From contig NW_026731876.1 in NCBI RefSeq assembly GCF_028476545.1, positions 440,001 to 504,000 on the forward strand: a stretch of 64,000 nt of DNA, written 5' to 3'. Source of the stretch: Physella acuta (Eukaryota > Mollusca > Gastropoda > Physidae). Within the stretch, counting starts at the first letter, position 1. Each line of letters begins with the position of its first letter. Position numbers and translations under genes: made by a program. Below are positions 41,613 through 53,700 of this stretch, in pieces. The notes beneath the pieces were generated by a model, which was not told the DNA's origin, ran no database searches, and saw only the letters and a list, made by a program, of their open reading frames with translations.

Positions 41613-41682
41613 AAATAATTGACTTGAACCTCGACAGACTGATTACATTATGTACAAAGATGTAATCTGATATAACACTCCT

Positions 41683-41790
41683 TTTTACAAATGTTGTATA
41701 AACTACAACATACAACTAAACGACAGGTTTTTACAAATGTTGTATAAACTACAACATACAACTAAACGACAAGTTTTTACAAATTTATTT
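41683..41790. repeat. Two-copy direct repeat with hairpin
   Basis: Two copies of a roughly 47-bp segment containing GTTGTATAAACTACAAC. Confidence 0.85.
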
Positions 41791-41834
41791 CAAAAGTTTC
41801 TAATAGCCCTTATAAATTTCATTACGGCAATTCA

Positions 41835-41903
41835 GTTCAGTAGAGTAGTGGATATCACGCTCACCTCACACACGAGGTCCTGGGTTCATTCCACAACTGA
41901 ACC
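41835..41903 (+). tRNA. tRNA-Val-like sequence (CAC anticodon), probably pseudogene
   Basis: Acceptor strands GTTCAGT and ACTGAAC pair at all seven positions. The D arm AGTAGTGGATATCACG and the loop CCTCACAC with anticodon CAC resemble animal tRNA-Val. The anticodon stem (CTCAC/ACGAG) pairs at three of five and the T stem is weak around GGTTCATTCC. No T run follows for 30 nt. Likely a decayed tRNA or tRNA-derived SINE head. Confidence 0.4.
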
Positions 41904-41939
41904 AATTACTTAAGCTGTTTGAATTAATGTATCTGTATC

Positions 41940-42120
41940 ATTTTTTTTTATAATTGTGGGCATCATATAGACCAACTTTTAAAAAAGAAAACAGTATTGT
42001 TGAGAGTATCAACATTTATTGTGGGTTTCATATAGACCAACTTTTTAAAAAAGATAACAATATTGTTTAGAGTTTCAACATTTATTTTGCCTTTAGCATA
42101 AAAAACATGTCTAATGTAAA
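41940..42120. repeat. Two-copy diverged direct repeat, AT-rich
   Basis: Two copies of a roughly 75-bp segment with CATATAGACCAACTTTT and AACATTTATT. The second copy supplies TTTATT at 42,081-42,086, a possible minus-strand polyadenylation signal for the SDR gene. Confidence 0.6.
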
Positions 42121-42139
42121 GTAACAATGTTTTCAACAA

Positions 42140-42385
42140 TGTATATAGACCTACCAATTGTATATAGACCTACCAATTGTATATAGACCTACCAATTGTA
42201 TATAGACCTACCAATTGTATATAGACCTACCAATTGTATATAGACCTACCAATTGTATATAGACCTACCAATTGTGTATAGACCTACCAATTGTATATAG
42301 ACCTACCAATTGTATATAGACCTACCAATTGTATATAGACCTACCAATTGTATATAGACCTACCAATTGTATATAGACCTATGTA
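42140..42385. repeat. 19-bp array (TATATAGACCTACCAATTG), ~13 units
   Basis: Near-perfect 19-bp units; CAATTG marks each boundary. Confidence 0.95.
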
Positions 42386-42608
42386 TGTACAAAAGTCATG
42401 ATAAAATTATTTTAGCTGTCGACTGTTTGTGTTGAGGCAAACAGCGTCATACAAATCTATAACAAATGCATAGATTTACAAGCTAACTTTTTTAAAATGA
42501 CATTTTTAAATACAATACCAAGTCATTAATAAATAATTAATTTGATTAAAAATTTCACCTCAAATATAATTTATAACCTATCACTAATAAGTTTTATGGA
42601 TGGATAGC

Positions 42609-45600
42609 TTATCTATCGGGCTTGTATCCATACACCTTGCGGACGATATAGTCAAGCAAGCTTGAAGGTAAAAGTGGGCCAAGTCGAATTAAAACCTGTG
42701 CAAAAAACAAAAAATGTATCAAATACAAGCTTTTACTTAGACTAAAAAAAAACGTTCTATCTAGTTTTCTGTTTGGCACAGGACATTTTCTCCAGCAAAA
42801 TCTAATTTAATAATCACATTTTCTCTAGTAAAATCTAATTAAAAAATCAGATTTTCTCCAGTAAAATCTAATTAAAAAATCAGATTTTCTCCAGTAAAAT
42901 CTAATTAAAAAATTAGATTTGGTCCAGTAAAATCTAATTAAAAAATTAGATTTGGTCCAGTAAAATCTAATTAAAAAATCACATTTGGTCCAGTAAAATC
43001 TAACTAAAAAATCACATTTGGTCCAGTAAAATATAATTTAAAAATCACATTTTCTCCAGTAAAATCTAATTAAAAAATCACATTTGGTCCAGTAAAATCT
43101 AATTAAAAAATTAGATTTGGTCCAGTAAAATCTAATTAAAAAATTAGATTTGGTCCAGTAAAATCTAACTAAAAAATTAGATTTGGTCCAGTAAAATCTA
43201 ATTAAAAAATTAGATTTGGTCCAGTAAAATCTAACTGAAACATTAGATTTGGTCCAGTAAAATCTAATTAAAAAATTAGATTTGGTCCAGTAAAATCTAA
43301 TTTAAAAAATTAGATTTGGTCCAGTAAAATCTAATTTAAAAATCAGATTACCTCCAGTAAAATCTAACTAAAAAATCACATTTGGTCCGGTAAAATCTAA
43401 TTAAAAAATTAGATTTGGTCTAGTAAAATGTAATTAAAAAATTAGATTTGGTCTAGTAAAATGTAATTAAAAAATTAGATTTGGTCAATGCCCGACTACT
43501 CACATTGCCCAGGTCAAACAGCTGATTGCCTCCGTCCACCATATACACTGACTTAGGGCGTTTCCTCTCTACAGCATCCTCTAGCGCATCCATAACACTA
43601 GCCAAACTTCCAGCTGTTGATTTAGATAGCTCAGACAGCTGAAATAAAATATTTAGACAGCTCAGACAGCTGGAATAAAATATTTAGACAGCTGGAATAA
43701 AATATTTAGACAGCTCAGACAGCTGGAATAAAATATTTAGACAGCTCAGACAGCTGGAATAAAATATTTAGACAGCTCAGACAGCTGGAATAAAATATTT
43801 AGACAGCTCAGACAGCTGGAAAAAATGTATGTAAGCCACCTGTGCCACTGCAGCACAAAGTAATCCATACCAACATTCATGCTTCTAATACTTTCAACAA
43901 ACATGCTTCTAATACTTTTAACAAACATGCTTCTAATACTTTCAACAAACATGCTTCTAATACTTTTAACAAACATGCTTCTAATACTTTTAACAAACAT
44001 GCTTCTTATACTTTTAACAAACATGCTGCAACAGGACAGAGAACATAGCTACCTGCTTCAACTGATTGTCCAAATAATTTTTTCCATATGACCTGAGAAT
44101 TTCTGGATTGGTTTTCTTTTTGATTTCTTCAAAAGTTGTCTGGACTTTCTCAAGCTGACAAAAAAAGACCAAAAATCAAGCACTAACAACAACAGGGACA
44201 AGTAACTGTTGAACTTTTAAAAAAACAGTCTGTGGTGTAACATGACCTACAGCTATAGCAGTAGCATTGTAACATGACCTACAGCTAGCAGTAATATGAC
44301 CTACGGCTAGAAGTAAGATTAACCAAGACCTTATAAAACTTTACCCCATTTCTGTTTAAAAGTCCTGTAGCTCCGGCAAAGTTTCCTGGTCTGACCGTGA
44401 TGACCTTCACCCCAAACTGTCTCATTTCATAGCGTAGAGAATCACTCAGAGCCTCCAGGCCGTGGACTGACATGCTGAAAGCTGATTGGCCAGGAAAAGA
44501 CAGGCGTCCGTTGGTCCCAGTTATAGTAATTATTCGACCTGAAAAAATTTAGTCATGTTTCCTAAGGAATAAAAAGTAATTCAACCCCCCTCCCCCCAGA
44601 TTTCTTTAGTTAACCCAACTAATTAACTTCGGTTATACTACAGCACCTTTAGCAAGACGAACAAGAGGTAAAAATGTCTGTATCATTCTTAAAGTCCCAA
44701 ACAGATTCACTTCCATCACTTGGCGGTAGGACTCAAGTGGAGAGATCTCAACATCACCAAAACTTGCCACCCCAGCATTGTTGATGATGCCCCAAAGTCC
44801 TGCACAAAGTATTCAAACCTTGCTTTACACTATTAAAAAAGTTTTCAAATTGAGTGTAAACAGTTTCTGAGCACTAAATTCTTACCTTTCTGTCCACACA
44901 GACTTTTGACTTTGAGCAGACATTGCTTGATGCTGTTGTCATCGGTAATGTCCAGCTTGACCGTGTGAAGATGACCATAAGAGGCTTCTTTTAATCTTTG
45001 TGCACCGTCACTTTCTGTATTGTAGCAGGCGGCGACTACAGTAAACCCAAGGGAGTCCAATCTCCTTGCACACGCGTTCCCCAGCCCTGCAGCCATGATG
45101 GGGTCAAAGGTCATGGTGTTAGCAAGATGAGGAAGAATTTGTATAGAGTTTTAAACTATCACAAGATGGTAGTTACATAGCCTACAGACATTTGTGTTGA
45201 GAAGCTTAGATAAGTTTCACAACAAATTAAATTAAACTTTAAGAGATAGTTTACAGAAACTTCTTTTTAATTGAACTAAGAATTAGAATGTTGACTGTAC
45301 TGTAATAATTTTATAACAAAATAAACATCATACTTGGCAGGTGTGGTTAAGTATCACAGCACATGATTGCTACTAGGGATAATGAAATAGGTCAACTCTG
45401 GTTCATCTGACCTAAGGACTGACCATTATACCTCAAAAGGTTGTATCAATTATAATTATCAGTAAATAAAAATAAAAATGTTCAAACCTGAGTCACATCC
45501 AGTGATCAATACAACCTTCCCTTCTGGGTGAACTGTCCGCTTCAGACATTTCTTACAGATGGCCACAAAAAGTACAACAGCCAAAATGGCAAATATGGCA

Positions 45601-45728
45601 TAGGTAACCTCCCGAATAGCCACCACAAATGGCAGGAACGCCAAAGTCATTAAATAAATGAGCTCAAATATTTGAAGACCAGAAAACTGGGCTGCGCTCA
45701 TGCTTTTGATATTCCTGATGACATCCAT
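42609..45728 (-). CDS. BDH1/HSD17B2-like short-chain dehydrogenase, catalytic residues replaced
   Basis: Seven exons (minus): 45728-45488, 45086-44886, 44799-44647, 44538-44345, 44154-44053, 43638-43504, 42695-42609; in phase, 370 aa. A hydrophobic N-terminus ([13 protein letters not shown] and [14 protein letters not shown], about 24-57) predicts membrane insertion. The Rossmann core has TGCDSGLG (76-83), LDIT, NNAG (154-157), VNLFGT and [20 protein letters not shown]. This order is that of the SDR9C group (D-beta-hydroxybutyrate dehydrogenase, 17-beta-HSD2, retinol dehydrogenases). At the active site the family's YxxxK reads F219-SMS-V223 and the catalytic Ser position reads Gly206 (TITGTNGR), so all three catalytic residues are changed while the cofactor site is kept. 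Inference: a pseudo-enzyme, or a protein with a new role; not an obvious pseudogene, since frame and all splice sites are intact. Confidence 0.9.
42775..43490. repeat. 33-bp array with internal palindrome, ~21 units
   Basis: Unit halves are AGTAAAATCTAATTAAAAA and TTAGATTTGGTCC; AAATCTAATT and AATTAGATTT form an inverted repeat within each unit. Lies in the last intron of the SDR gene, ending about 13 nt before the exon 6 donor, without including it. Confidence 0.95.
43626..43822. repeat. ~32-bp array carrying SDR exon-6 acceptor, six copies
   Basis: On the minus strand each unit reads TTTATTCCAG|CTGTCTGAGC followed by TGTCTAAATA. The real junction (43,639/43,638) is TTTATTTCAG|CTGTCTGAGC; five decoys with the same acceptor and first exon codons precede it. 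Confidence 0.93.
43865..44032. repeat. ~24-bp intronic array (CATGCTTCTAATACTTT)
   Basis: Seven units of CATGCTTCTAATACTTT(C/T)AACAAA in intron 5 of the SDR gene; no exon edge included. Confidence 0.9.
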
Positions 45729-45734
45729 CTTCTG

Positions 45735-45975
45735 TAAGACAAGACATTACATTATTATCACAATTATTAAAATGTAACCTATCACATTATTATCACAATG
45801 ATTAAAATGTAACCTATCACATTATTATCACAATGATTAAAATGTAACCTATCACATTATTATCACAATTATTAAAATGTAACCTATCACATTATTATCA
45901 CAATTATTAAAATGTAACCTATCACATTATTGTTACAATTATTAAAATGTAACCTATCACATTATTGTTACAATT
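45735..45975. repeat. 41-bp array upstream of SDR first coding exon
   Basis: Six units with cores ACATTATTATCACAATTATT and AAAATGTAACCTATC. It starts a few bases from CTGTAAG, the minus-strand acceptor TTACAG|AAGATG in front of the start codon, but does not copy it. Confidence 0.92.
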
Positions 45976-46591
45976 GTTTTATGCTCTTTATCACTAGGTA
46001 TTCTAGCCTATTTTATTTGGGGGATTGAAAAACTAGTCAATTCTACTATCGCTATTTAATGAGAAATGCAAAATATATTCCATTTTATAAGGTATGTCAC
46101 TCCCCCCCCCCATTCTACCTTCACCGTTCAGTATCCTAGCACTCACTCCCCCCCCCCCCCATTCTACCTTCACTGGTCAGTATCCTAGCACATCTTTACC
46201 TTGTAGGTCTGACTGGACCCAAATTGCCCCTTGGTGTCACTTCATTTAAAAATCACTCATTAAACTCATTACCGATATGTAACATATATATATATATTAT
46301 AAATAATATATTATTATATACTATATATAATATATAGGCTAGGGGCCTATATATAATATTATATAGTTTACCTATAGGCTATACTATAGGCCCTAAGCCT
46401 ACTTATTAAACCTTGACACTAACTTTGCAATCAGGCAGCAATCAGCAAATATTTAATCCGTACTATTTGATCCGACTCCAACATTAACTTTTAGAACTGC
46501 ACCTAGAACTAGAACCTAGTTACAAAAGATAAGCTAACGAACGGCCAATGACTAACTGCTTGCTCTCAATTTCAATCGTAGGCCTAACGGC
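45976..46591. other. Upstream region of SDR gene
   Basis: Two copies of a C-run-containing segment (CCCATTCTACCTTCAC) at about 46,095-46,190 and a TA/ATATAT palindromic tract at about 46,285-46,390. No gene. Confidence 0.5.
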
Positions 46592-46763
46592 CAGAGTTTC
46601 TTCCAGGCATCTCTTCCAACGAGATGGAATTTAGTAAATATACACTTTTACTTGTTTCCGCCCCCCCCCCCCCCGCCAAAAAATGTTGACAGCTCCCCTC
46701 CGAAAATATCAAGTGGCACCCCCCCCCCCCCCCCCGGAGAAAAAAGTCTGGAAGAAACACTGC
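46592..46763. mobile_element. hAT-type MITE with C-rich core, copy 3 (opposite orientation)
   Basis: CAGAGTTTCTTCCAGGC and GTCTGGAAGAAACACTG are terminal inverted repeats; the flanks are perfect 8-bp target duplications CTAACGGC (46584-46591 and 46764-46771). 172 bp. Confidence 0.95.
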
Positions 46764-46771
46764 TAACGGCT

Positions 46772-47794
46772 TCACTTGACTACACCACTACCCCCACGGC
46801 ACTGCAGCTAAAGGTAGTTTACTCAAATAAAAGAAATTCACGAGAGAGTATAGTTATCTCCCTTGCTTTGAAAACTTGCAGACGAGCTTAGTGCTGATAG
46901 GCCAGTGTTGAGTAGGTAGATCACAGGCTAGAATAATCTAGATCTAGATGGTGCAACAAGCAGTTTTCAATGTTAGAAGTCAAACATTGGATGACGAAAG
47001 AAACGCTTTTGAAAGTTGTGATAGAGTAGTTTAGTGCCTTATTCATACAGGGTTATTATCTTATTCACCTTTTTAGTGGAACATCCTGCAGGTCTTACTC
47101 TTAAGATAATAAGATAACGTCTAACGATCTAGCTAGATCTAGTTATTATTTGTAATTAAAATAATTAATTATAATATTAATTAGGCCTACTTTCAACTAG
47201 ATCTACGATCTATACATTTTTTTTTAAACTTTACTGATTACTGAGTAAATATAACACCAGGTCAGTATTGCAAAACTTAAGTGATTTCGTACTGTTATTG
47301 CACACCCTGGCCTTTGCCCTAGCTCTAACCATTCTAAATCTAACCCTCCACCATAGGCATATAGAACTACCAGCGGAGACATAAACCACAAGATAGAATT
47401 GCCGACTAGATTTTTGCAAGCATCATTAATTAATAATTATTAATTATTAAATTATTAAGATGATTGCCAACTAGAACAGACTGACTTCATATACAAAAAA
47501 GTGTTCCGAAATTAAAAATGTACGGCACACATTTGAAATCAAATTTTAATTTGACAATTCGGAACTTTTGCTTTGACACAGGTTAATAATAAAATTTTGA
47601 AAAACTAATTGTAGCAGAGTACCAACAATGACAGTGAAAATAAACACAAGTTATATTTTAAATTAGAGCTCCCACAAATAAATCTTTAATCTGTAGAGGT
47701 TTTATTTAAAAATTCAATTTATCTAATTAAATATTGCTTTGTAAGATGTTTTGTTTGTTTCAGAAAAAGCAGAATTTCAGTAATATCTGGTATA
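46772..47794. promoter_or_regulatory. Intergenic region between SDR and endonuclease IV genes
   Basis: The two genes are head to head, about 2.07 kb between start codons. The 5' side of the endonuclease gene has TTTTGTTTGTTTCAG at about 47,748-47,762, a likely splice acceptor in its 5' UTR. TCTAGATCTAG occurs near 46,940. Start sites not resolved. Confidence 0.4.
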
Positions 47795-50700
47795 ATGGAT
47801 TTTTATAGTAAGGAACAATTGGCCAACCACAATTTGGTGACGCCCCTACATTTCCAACACACAAATGTGCTGTTTAAGGGTGGGGCACTGGACGCCCACT
47901 GTAGTGCTGTCCCAACACCCAGCTCCACAGGGGCCATCACACTGCGCAGGATCAATCTCCTCAAGTCCATTGAAAACCTAAAGCATCAACATCTGTGTGA
48001 GGATGATGCAATGCCCCAACAAGAGAACAGTTCAGGACAAGAGTCAGTGGTCAGCCATCAAAACGTCAATAAAACCAACAAGCCTGCATCGCCAATCAGA
48101 GGAGAGCAAACATCCGTGACCTGTAGAAAGTCTCCGGAAAGATTTCCGGCTTTAATTCAAGGTCCAACTAAATTATCCGACCAACCAAATCCAATAGATT
48201 CAAAGACTAAACAGAAAGCCAAAACAAGCTACTGTAGAAAGGTCAAAGGTTGTGGTGATGATGTACATATAGCAAGTGTTGCAACAGCTGCTTTAGATGT
48301 ACATATTTCAAATGGTGAGCTAATGAATGTGAAACAAGGTGAAGGTCACAAGTTGTCGCTAACATCTGACACACCTTTTCTGTTGCCACAAACTGCTGAA
48401 TTTGATGAAAAAACTGAGAGTTACATAGGAGTATCCAAACTATCCAAAATTGTACAAGGTGTGAGCCCATATAGACCACAGTCTGTGGTCTGTCACAATG
48501 ATAGAAGCACCCCCAGGGATAATGGCCAGTCTGTATTGACGGTTTCCTTTGACGATGCTTCTTTTAGTCCACTGCAAATTTCTGCTTTCATGAACTCAGT
48601 CCATGACACGTCTCACACAAATGCAGAAGAGTCTGAGAATCAAAGAGTGACATCACTGACGTCTTTGGATATCCAGAGTAACCATCATAGCATTGATGAT
48701 GGGAATGATGTCAGTATTCAGATTCAAACTTTACAGTCAGCAAATATCAGTCATGACTGTCAGTTGAGTCAGGTCAAGCAGAATGATGACCCAAGAGATG
48801 ATCTACTGCACAATGTTGAAGTCATTCCACCAAAACAGAAGACTACGCAGCTACAGGGCAAAACCAGAAGACAAAAACAGGGAAATAATGGAGATACAAC
48901 ACAGAAGCCATCTGGGAAACCACCAAAAACTAGGATGTATGGAGATACAACACAGAAACTTTCTGGGAAACCACCAAAAACTAGGATGTATGGAGATTCA
49001 ACACAGAAACTTTCTGGGAAACCACCAAAAACTAGGATGTATGGAGATACAACACAGAAACTTTCTGGGAAACCACCAAAAACTAGGATGTATGGAGATA
49101 CAGAAAAGGAGCCTTCTGGGAAACCACCAAAAATCCATTCCAATGTTGATGCTGATTGTAAAGAAACAAAAAAGAAAAAGACGCTGTCAAAAAATATTTC
49201 AAATAATGAAGGAAATATTAATACAAGTATGAAAAATGTGATAGATTGTTTTGGTAAAGATAAGAAATCTCAGTCGTCTTCAAAACTAAGGAATAAAAAC
49301 TTGAATCACCTGCTGATTAAAACAGTAGACAATAAAGAATCTGCCATGCAAGCTGCTGATACTCAAAAGATGGATTTACTCACAAAAAAAGAGACGAAAC
49401 AAACCAAAAGGACCCATAAGAGAAAAGACTCCACTAAACTGGTAAATTTGGAGGACCAAAAACCAACAGACATCAGGACAACAAGATACAGAAGTGGGCG
49501 TGGCATCTCCTCCGTTGAGGCAAAGGGAAAAGAAAATTCTGGAATCTCCGTAAGGGTAACCAGGAGTCAAGCAAAAAAACTTGAACCATCAGGCCAGGCT
49601 GCAGGGATTGATACGAAACCAGGTAAGATTGTGTTTACATTTACATCTTCATTATTTATCAGCGCTCATGCAAATGATACTTTTTTTTAAAACTTCAGGT
49701 GCTAAAAAGGAAAGAGACAAAAAACTGAAAGGTAAACCAACCAAAGTTGTGACTGCAAGTATCACACCCATCTGTGGGACACACGACAATATTAGTCAAG
49801 CTGATAAAGACAATATTGTCGGAACTGAAATAGATAAAACTGCTGGAACTGAAATAGATAAAACTGCTGGAACTGAAATAGATAAAACTGCTGAAGACAA
49901 AAAGATGGAAAAGATTGTCCCTGTATTGGGTTGGGCTCTTAGGGCAAGAAAGACTGTTGTGACTGTAGCTCTAAGAAAGTCTACAATTGAAGAAGCCCTC
50001 AGTGCTTCAACCAATAAGAAACTGGCAGGTGGGACACAAGCATCAGCTAACTTGCATGGGAAAGTGACCAGAGCTAGTCAAAGATCTGTCCAAACTCTGT
50101 CCAAATATGCAGTACAATTGGACACAGATCATAACACTCAGTGGACCTCTGTCTTGGAAAAACATAGAATGTGTAAGCTGAGTGAATTGGACAAACTTGA
50201 ACAGATGTATGATGAGCTCAGTGCATTAGACACTGTCACAGACAAACTTGAACAGATGTATGATGAGCTCAGTGCATTAGACACTGTCACAGACAAACTT
50301 GAACAGATGTATGATGAGCTCAGTGCATCGAGTAAGAAGTTTGTTGGTGTGCATCTATCAATTGAAGGTAATTTTTTACTTTTTCATCAAACTTTTAAAT
50401 AAACTAGAAGCAAATACAGTAGATGTTGGTTGAGTTGTAATAATAGTTAAAAGGGAAGGAAAGTTACCCTTTCAGAATGGATGGTCAGTTGGGTAAATAA
50501 AATAGGACACCTGTTTCTCTGGCCACAGTGTGGTCCGTTCTATGCACAGCCACCTTCACATTACCGCGGATAGGGGAAATAAATTTTTTTAAAGCTAGTC
50601 AAGTAATTCTGTTGTGACAAATAATATATACAGAGGGATGATACTTTCAGAATATTTAAAATTTGGCCCTTATACTTTATTTAGTAATTCTGAATATACA

Positions 50701-53700
50701 CATCTTGAAATCTATTTATAGCCTAAATAGAATAAAATGTTATCATAATACAAGGGCTTAGATAAAGAAATAAAGTCTTTCTCTGCCCATCAGGGAGTCT
50801 AAGTAATGCAGTAGAAGAGGCTGAATATATGCAGGCCAGGGCTTTTAGTATAAGCTTGAGAGGAACTACTAGAAAATGGACACCTACAGAAGTCGAAAAG
50901 TTCAAAAATTTGTGTCAAGTAAGACCAGTGGCATCTTACTTTTGTTATTATTTGAAGATATGTAGCAATTAAATAATTTGTTAAGTTAATTGTTTCTTGT
51001 TATTATTTGAATATATGTAGCAATAAAACAAATTGTTAAGTAAGTTAATTGTTTCTTCTTTATGTCATTTAATTTAGGAGAAAGGCTACCCACCTCACCT
51101 GATTGTGGTTCACGGGTCTCTATGGATAAATTGTGGATCCCCAGATTCAGAAAATTTAAATAATTCAAGGCGCAGATTCGTACAAGAACTAAAACGTTGT
51201 GAGATGTTAGGTCTAACTAAGTATATTTTTCACCCTGGTGAGGAAACCAATTGTACCTGTAACAATTAATCTAGAATAGCATTTTTTAAGCACATCCACC
51301 TGTATAGAGATATTATTTCTCCAATTTTCAAAATCACTGCTTTAACAAAATTTGATTTGCTAGCTTTTATAACATTTAGATATTGTACTATTCACATTAT
51401 TAATTTATCACACAATTTTTAGATTCTGTAGGTTTTGTTGATTCTAATGCTCTGATTTTGTACTTAGGGTCTTCCTGTGGGAAAGAGTTAGCTGAGGAAT
51501 GTATCAATAAAGTTGCAGAGAGCATTAATATGGCACACAGTGAAACATTTTTTGTAAAAACAGGTTTGTGATTTAGATGTAATAATCAATCTTCGGTTTC
51601 TGTAAAAAGGAACCCAATAAGGAAAGGAATCAGTATATGAAATATCAATAGCTGGCAATCTGTTAATGGGAATTCTTCTTTCAGTTAAAGGAATCAGTAT
51701 ATGAAATATCAATAGCTGGCAATCTGTTAATGGGAATTCTTCTTTCAGTTAAAGGAATCAGCATATGAAATATCAATAGCTGGCAATCTGTGAATTCTTC
51801 TTTCAGTTAAAGGAATCAGTATATGAAATATCAATAGCTGGCAATCTGTGAATTCTTCTTTCAGTTATAGAAAACATGGCCACTCAGGGACATACAGTTG
51901 GGGGGACATTGGAGGAGATTAAGGCCATCATTGAGAGAGTTAAGGACAAGTCCAGAGTTGGGGTATGTCTGGACACATGCCACGCCCATGCTGCAGGTAA
52001 AACTCCACTCTTCAACTTTTGTTCAACTTTTGAAGGTATTGGGATCAGCACAGCAAAATAAAATGGTTTTAAAATATTTTAATTAATATGGTGAATTAAT
52101 TGTTCTAATACCAAACTTGTTTTAAACAAGTGCATGCAACACCAAAGTTAGCCTTCAATTTTTTTGGCAAATAGCATGGTGACAAAAAATGTCATAAAAA
52201 ATTGAATGATTTCTAATTGATTTGTAATTCTTTATTTCTAAAATAAATAAAAATGAGCAGGTCACTGCAGTTGAAAGCAAAATGAATTTACCTTGCATAG
52301 TGTGTAACAGTTTAAAATCATGCACTGGTTCAGATATTTGTGATAGAATTAACATTTCTTTCAGGCCTACTTGATATCATTCTGATTACGGTTCATTTTC
52401 CTTATCAGCTCTGTAAACACACTATTTTTTAAATAAATAAAATTATTTATTTGTTTCATCTCAGCTTTAGTTAATTCAGGAAAAAAAATTAATTTATATT
52501 TTTGTCACTTATAATTTTTTTAACTTAAGTAATTTTGTAGCATATTTTTATATTTGATTTTTAAGATGTAATTTTTTTAAACAGACAAATAGGATTTTAC
52601 TGTACTGCAGTGGTAAGAGATAACAAACATTTGGAACTGAATGTGCATTCAAACAGTTTTAGATAACACTCTAGGATATCATATCTACCCTTGTATAGAT
52701 TTTTTGGTTTAACCTAAGGAAGTCAAGTTTAAAATTTTAAATTTTTAGACTAGTCTTTGTATGCTGTTCTAGTATTTTAGTCAGAACTCAGTGGAAAGCA
52801 CAGAAGAAAAGTTTAATTTAATATTAGGCCCCTATTTAAGACAAGCACTTTTAAGACACAATGATCTAATAAGACAACATGAATGAAAAACTAAAATGTA
52901 TTGAGGTAAATTAATTACTACTTTGGAAAAGCTGAAATTAGATACAAGACAGACTTGCAAATCTTCTTGGTAAAATATATTGCTGTGTTGCATATTCTGA
53001 ATAACATTACGGCATTGAGAGCTCTTAGTAGCACATTACAGTGTAGGAATATACTGCACTGTGGAATGTTGTAAATGTTGTTTTTTTTTAAATTTTTTTT
53101 TCCCTATAGTACAGGGGTCTCCAAACTACGGACCGCAGGCGATCTTTTTGTTCACGGAAAAAAAAAATGTTTGTTAGAAGTGGCTGAGGAACTTTGCCCA
53201 GAAAATTTGAAAATGTAACTTTGGGTGCAAATACCATTGCCCTCAGTGTTGCAGACATCGATGAAAACATTGTAACTCAAATAGTGAAAACTGCTAACAA
53301 GTTTCGCAATTTTTCATTTGCAATGGAAGAGTCGCTGGACAGCTGTTCCATATTTTTGGAACAAGTTCAGGGCAACAACTTGACGCACTTTCAGCAGTGC
53401 AAGGTCTTCATGTCTGAAACAACAGCTGAGTTCCCTACATCATTTGCATGCCAGATCATTAAAGATCAGCAGCTTCAGTAGCGGTTTTCTGACTAGGATT
53501 CAAAGGCATTTCAAACCCCAATTGAAGCAAATGTAACCAGTTGCCCAGATGAACTGCAGATGGAGGTCATTGAATTGCAAGCACATGACTTCCTTAGAGA
53601 CAAGTTCAAAAAATGGCGGGTGGGATTTTGTTTGCCCGAGGAGAACAAACTTGGACCTCAAGTGTGTTGTCGGCCTCCAACAGTGTTTCTTTCAGCCTTT

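Noticed and set aside
41019-41715. Six overlapping frames on both strands
   Set aside because: Unit lengths of 30 and 33 bp keep every frame open.
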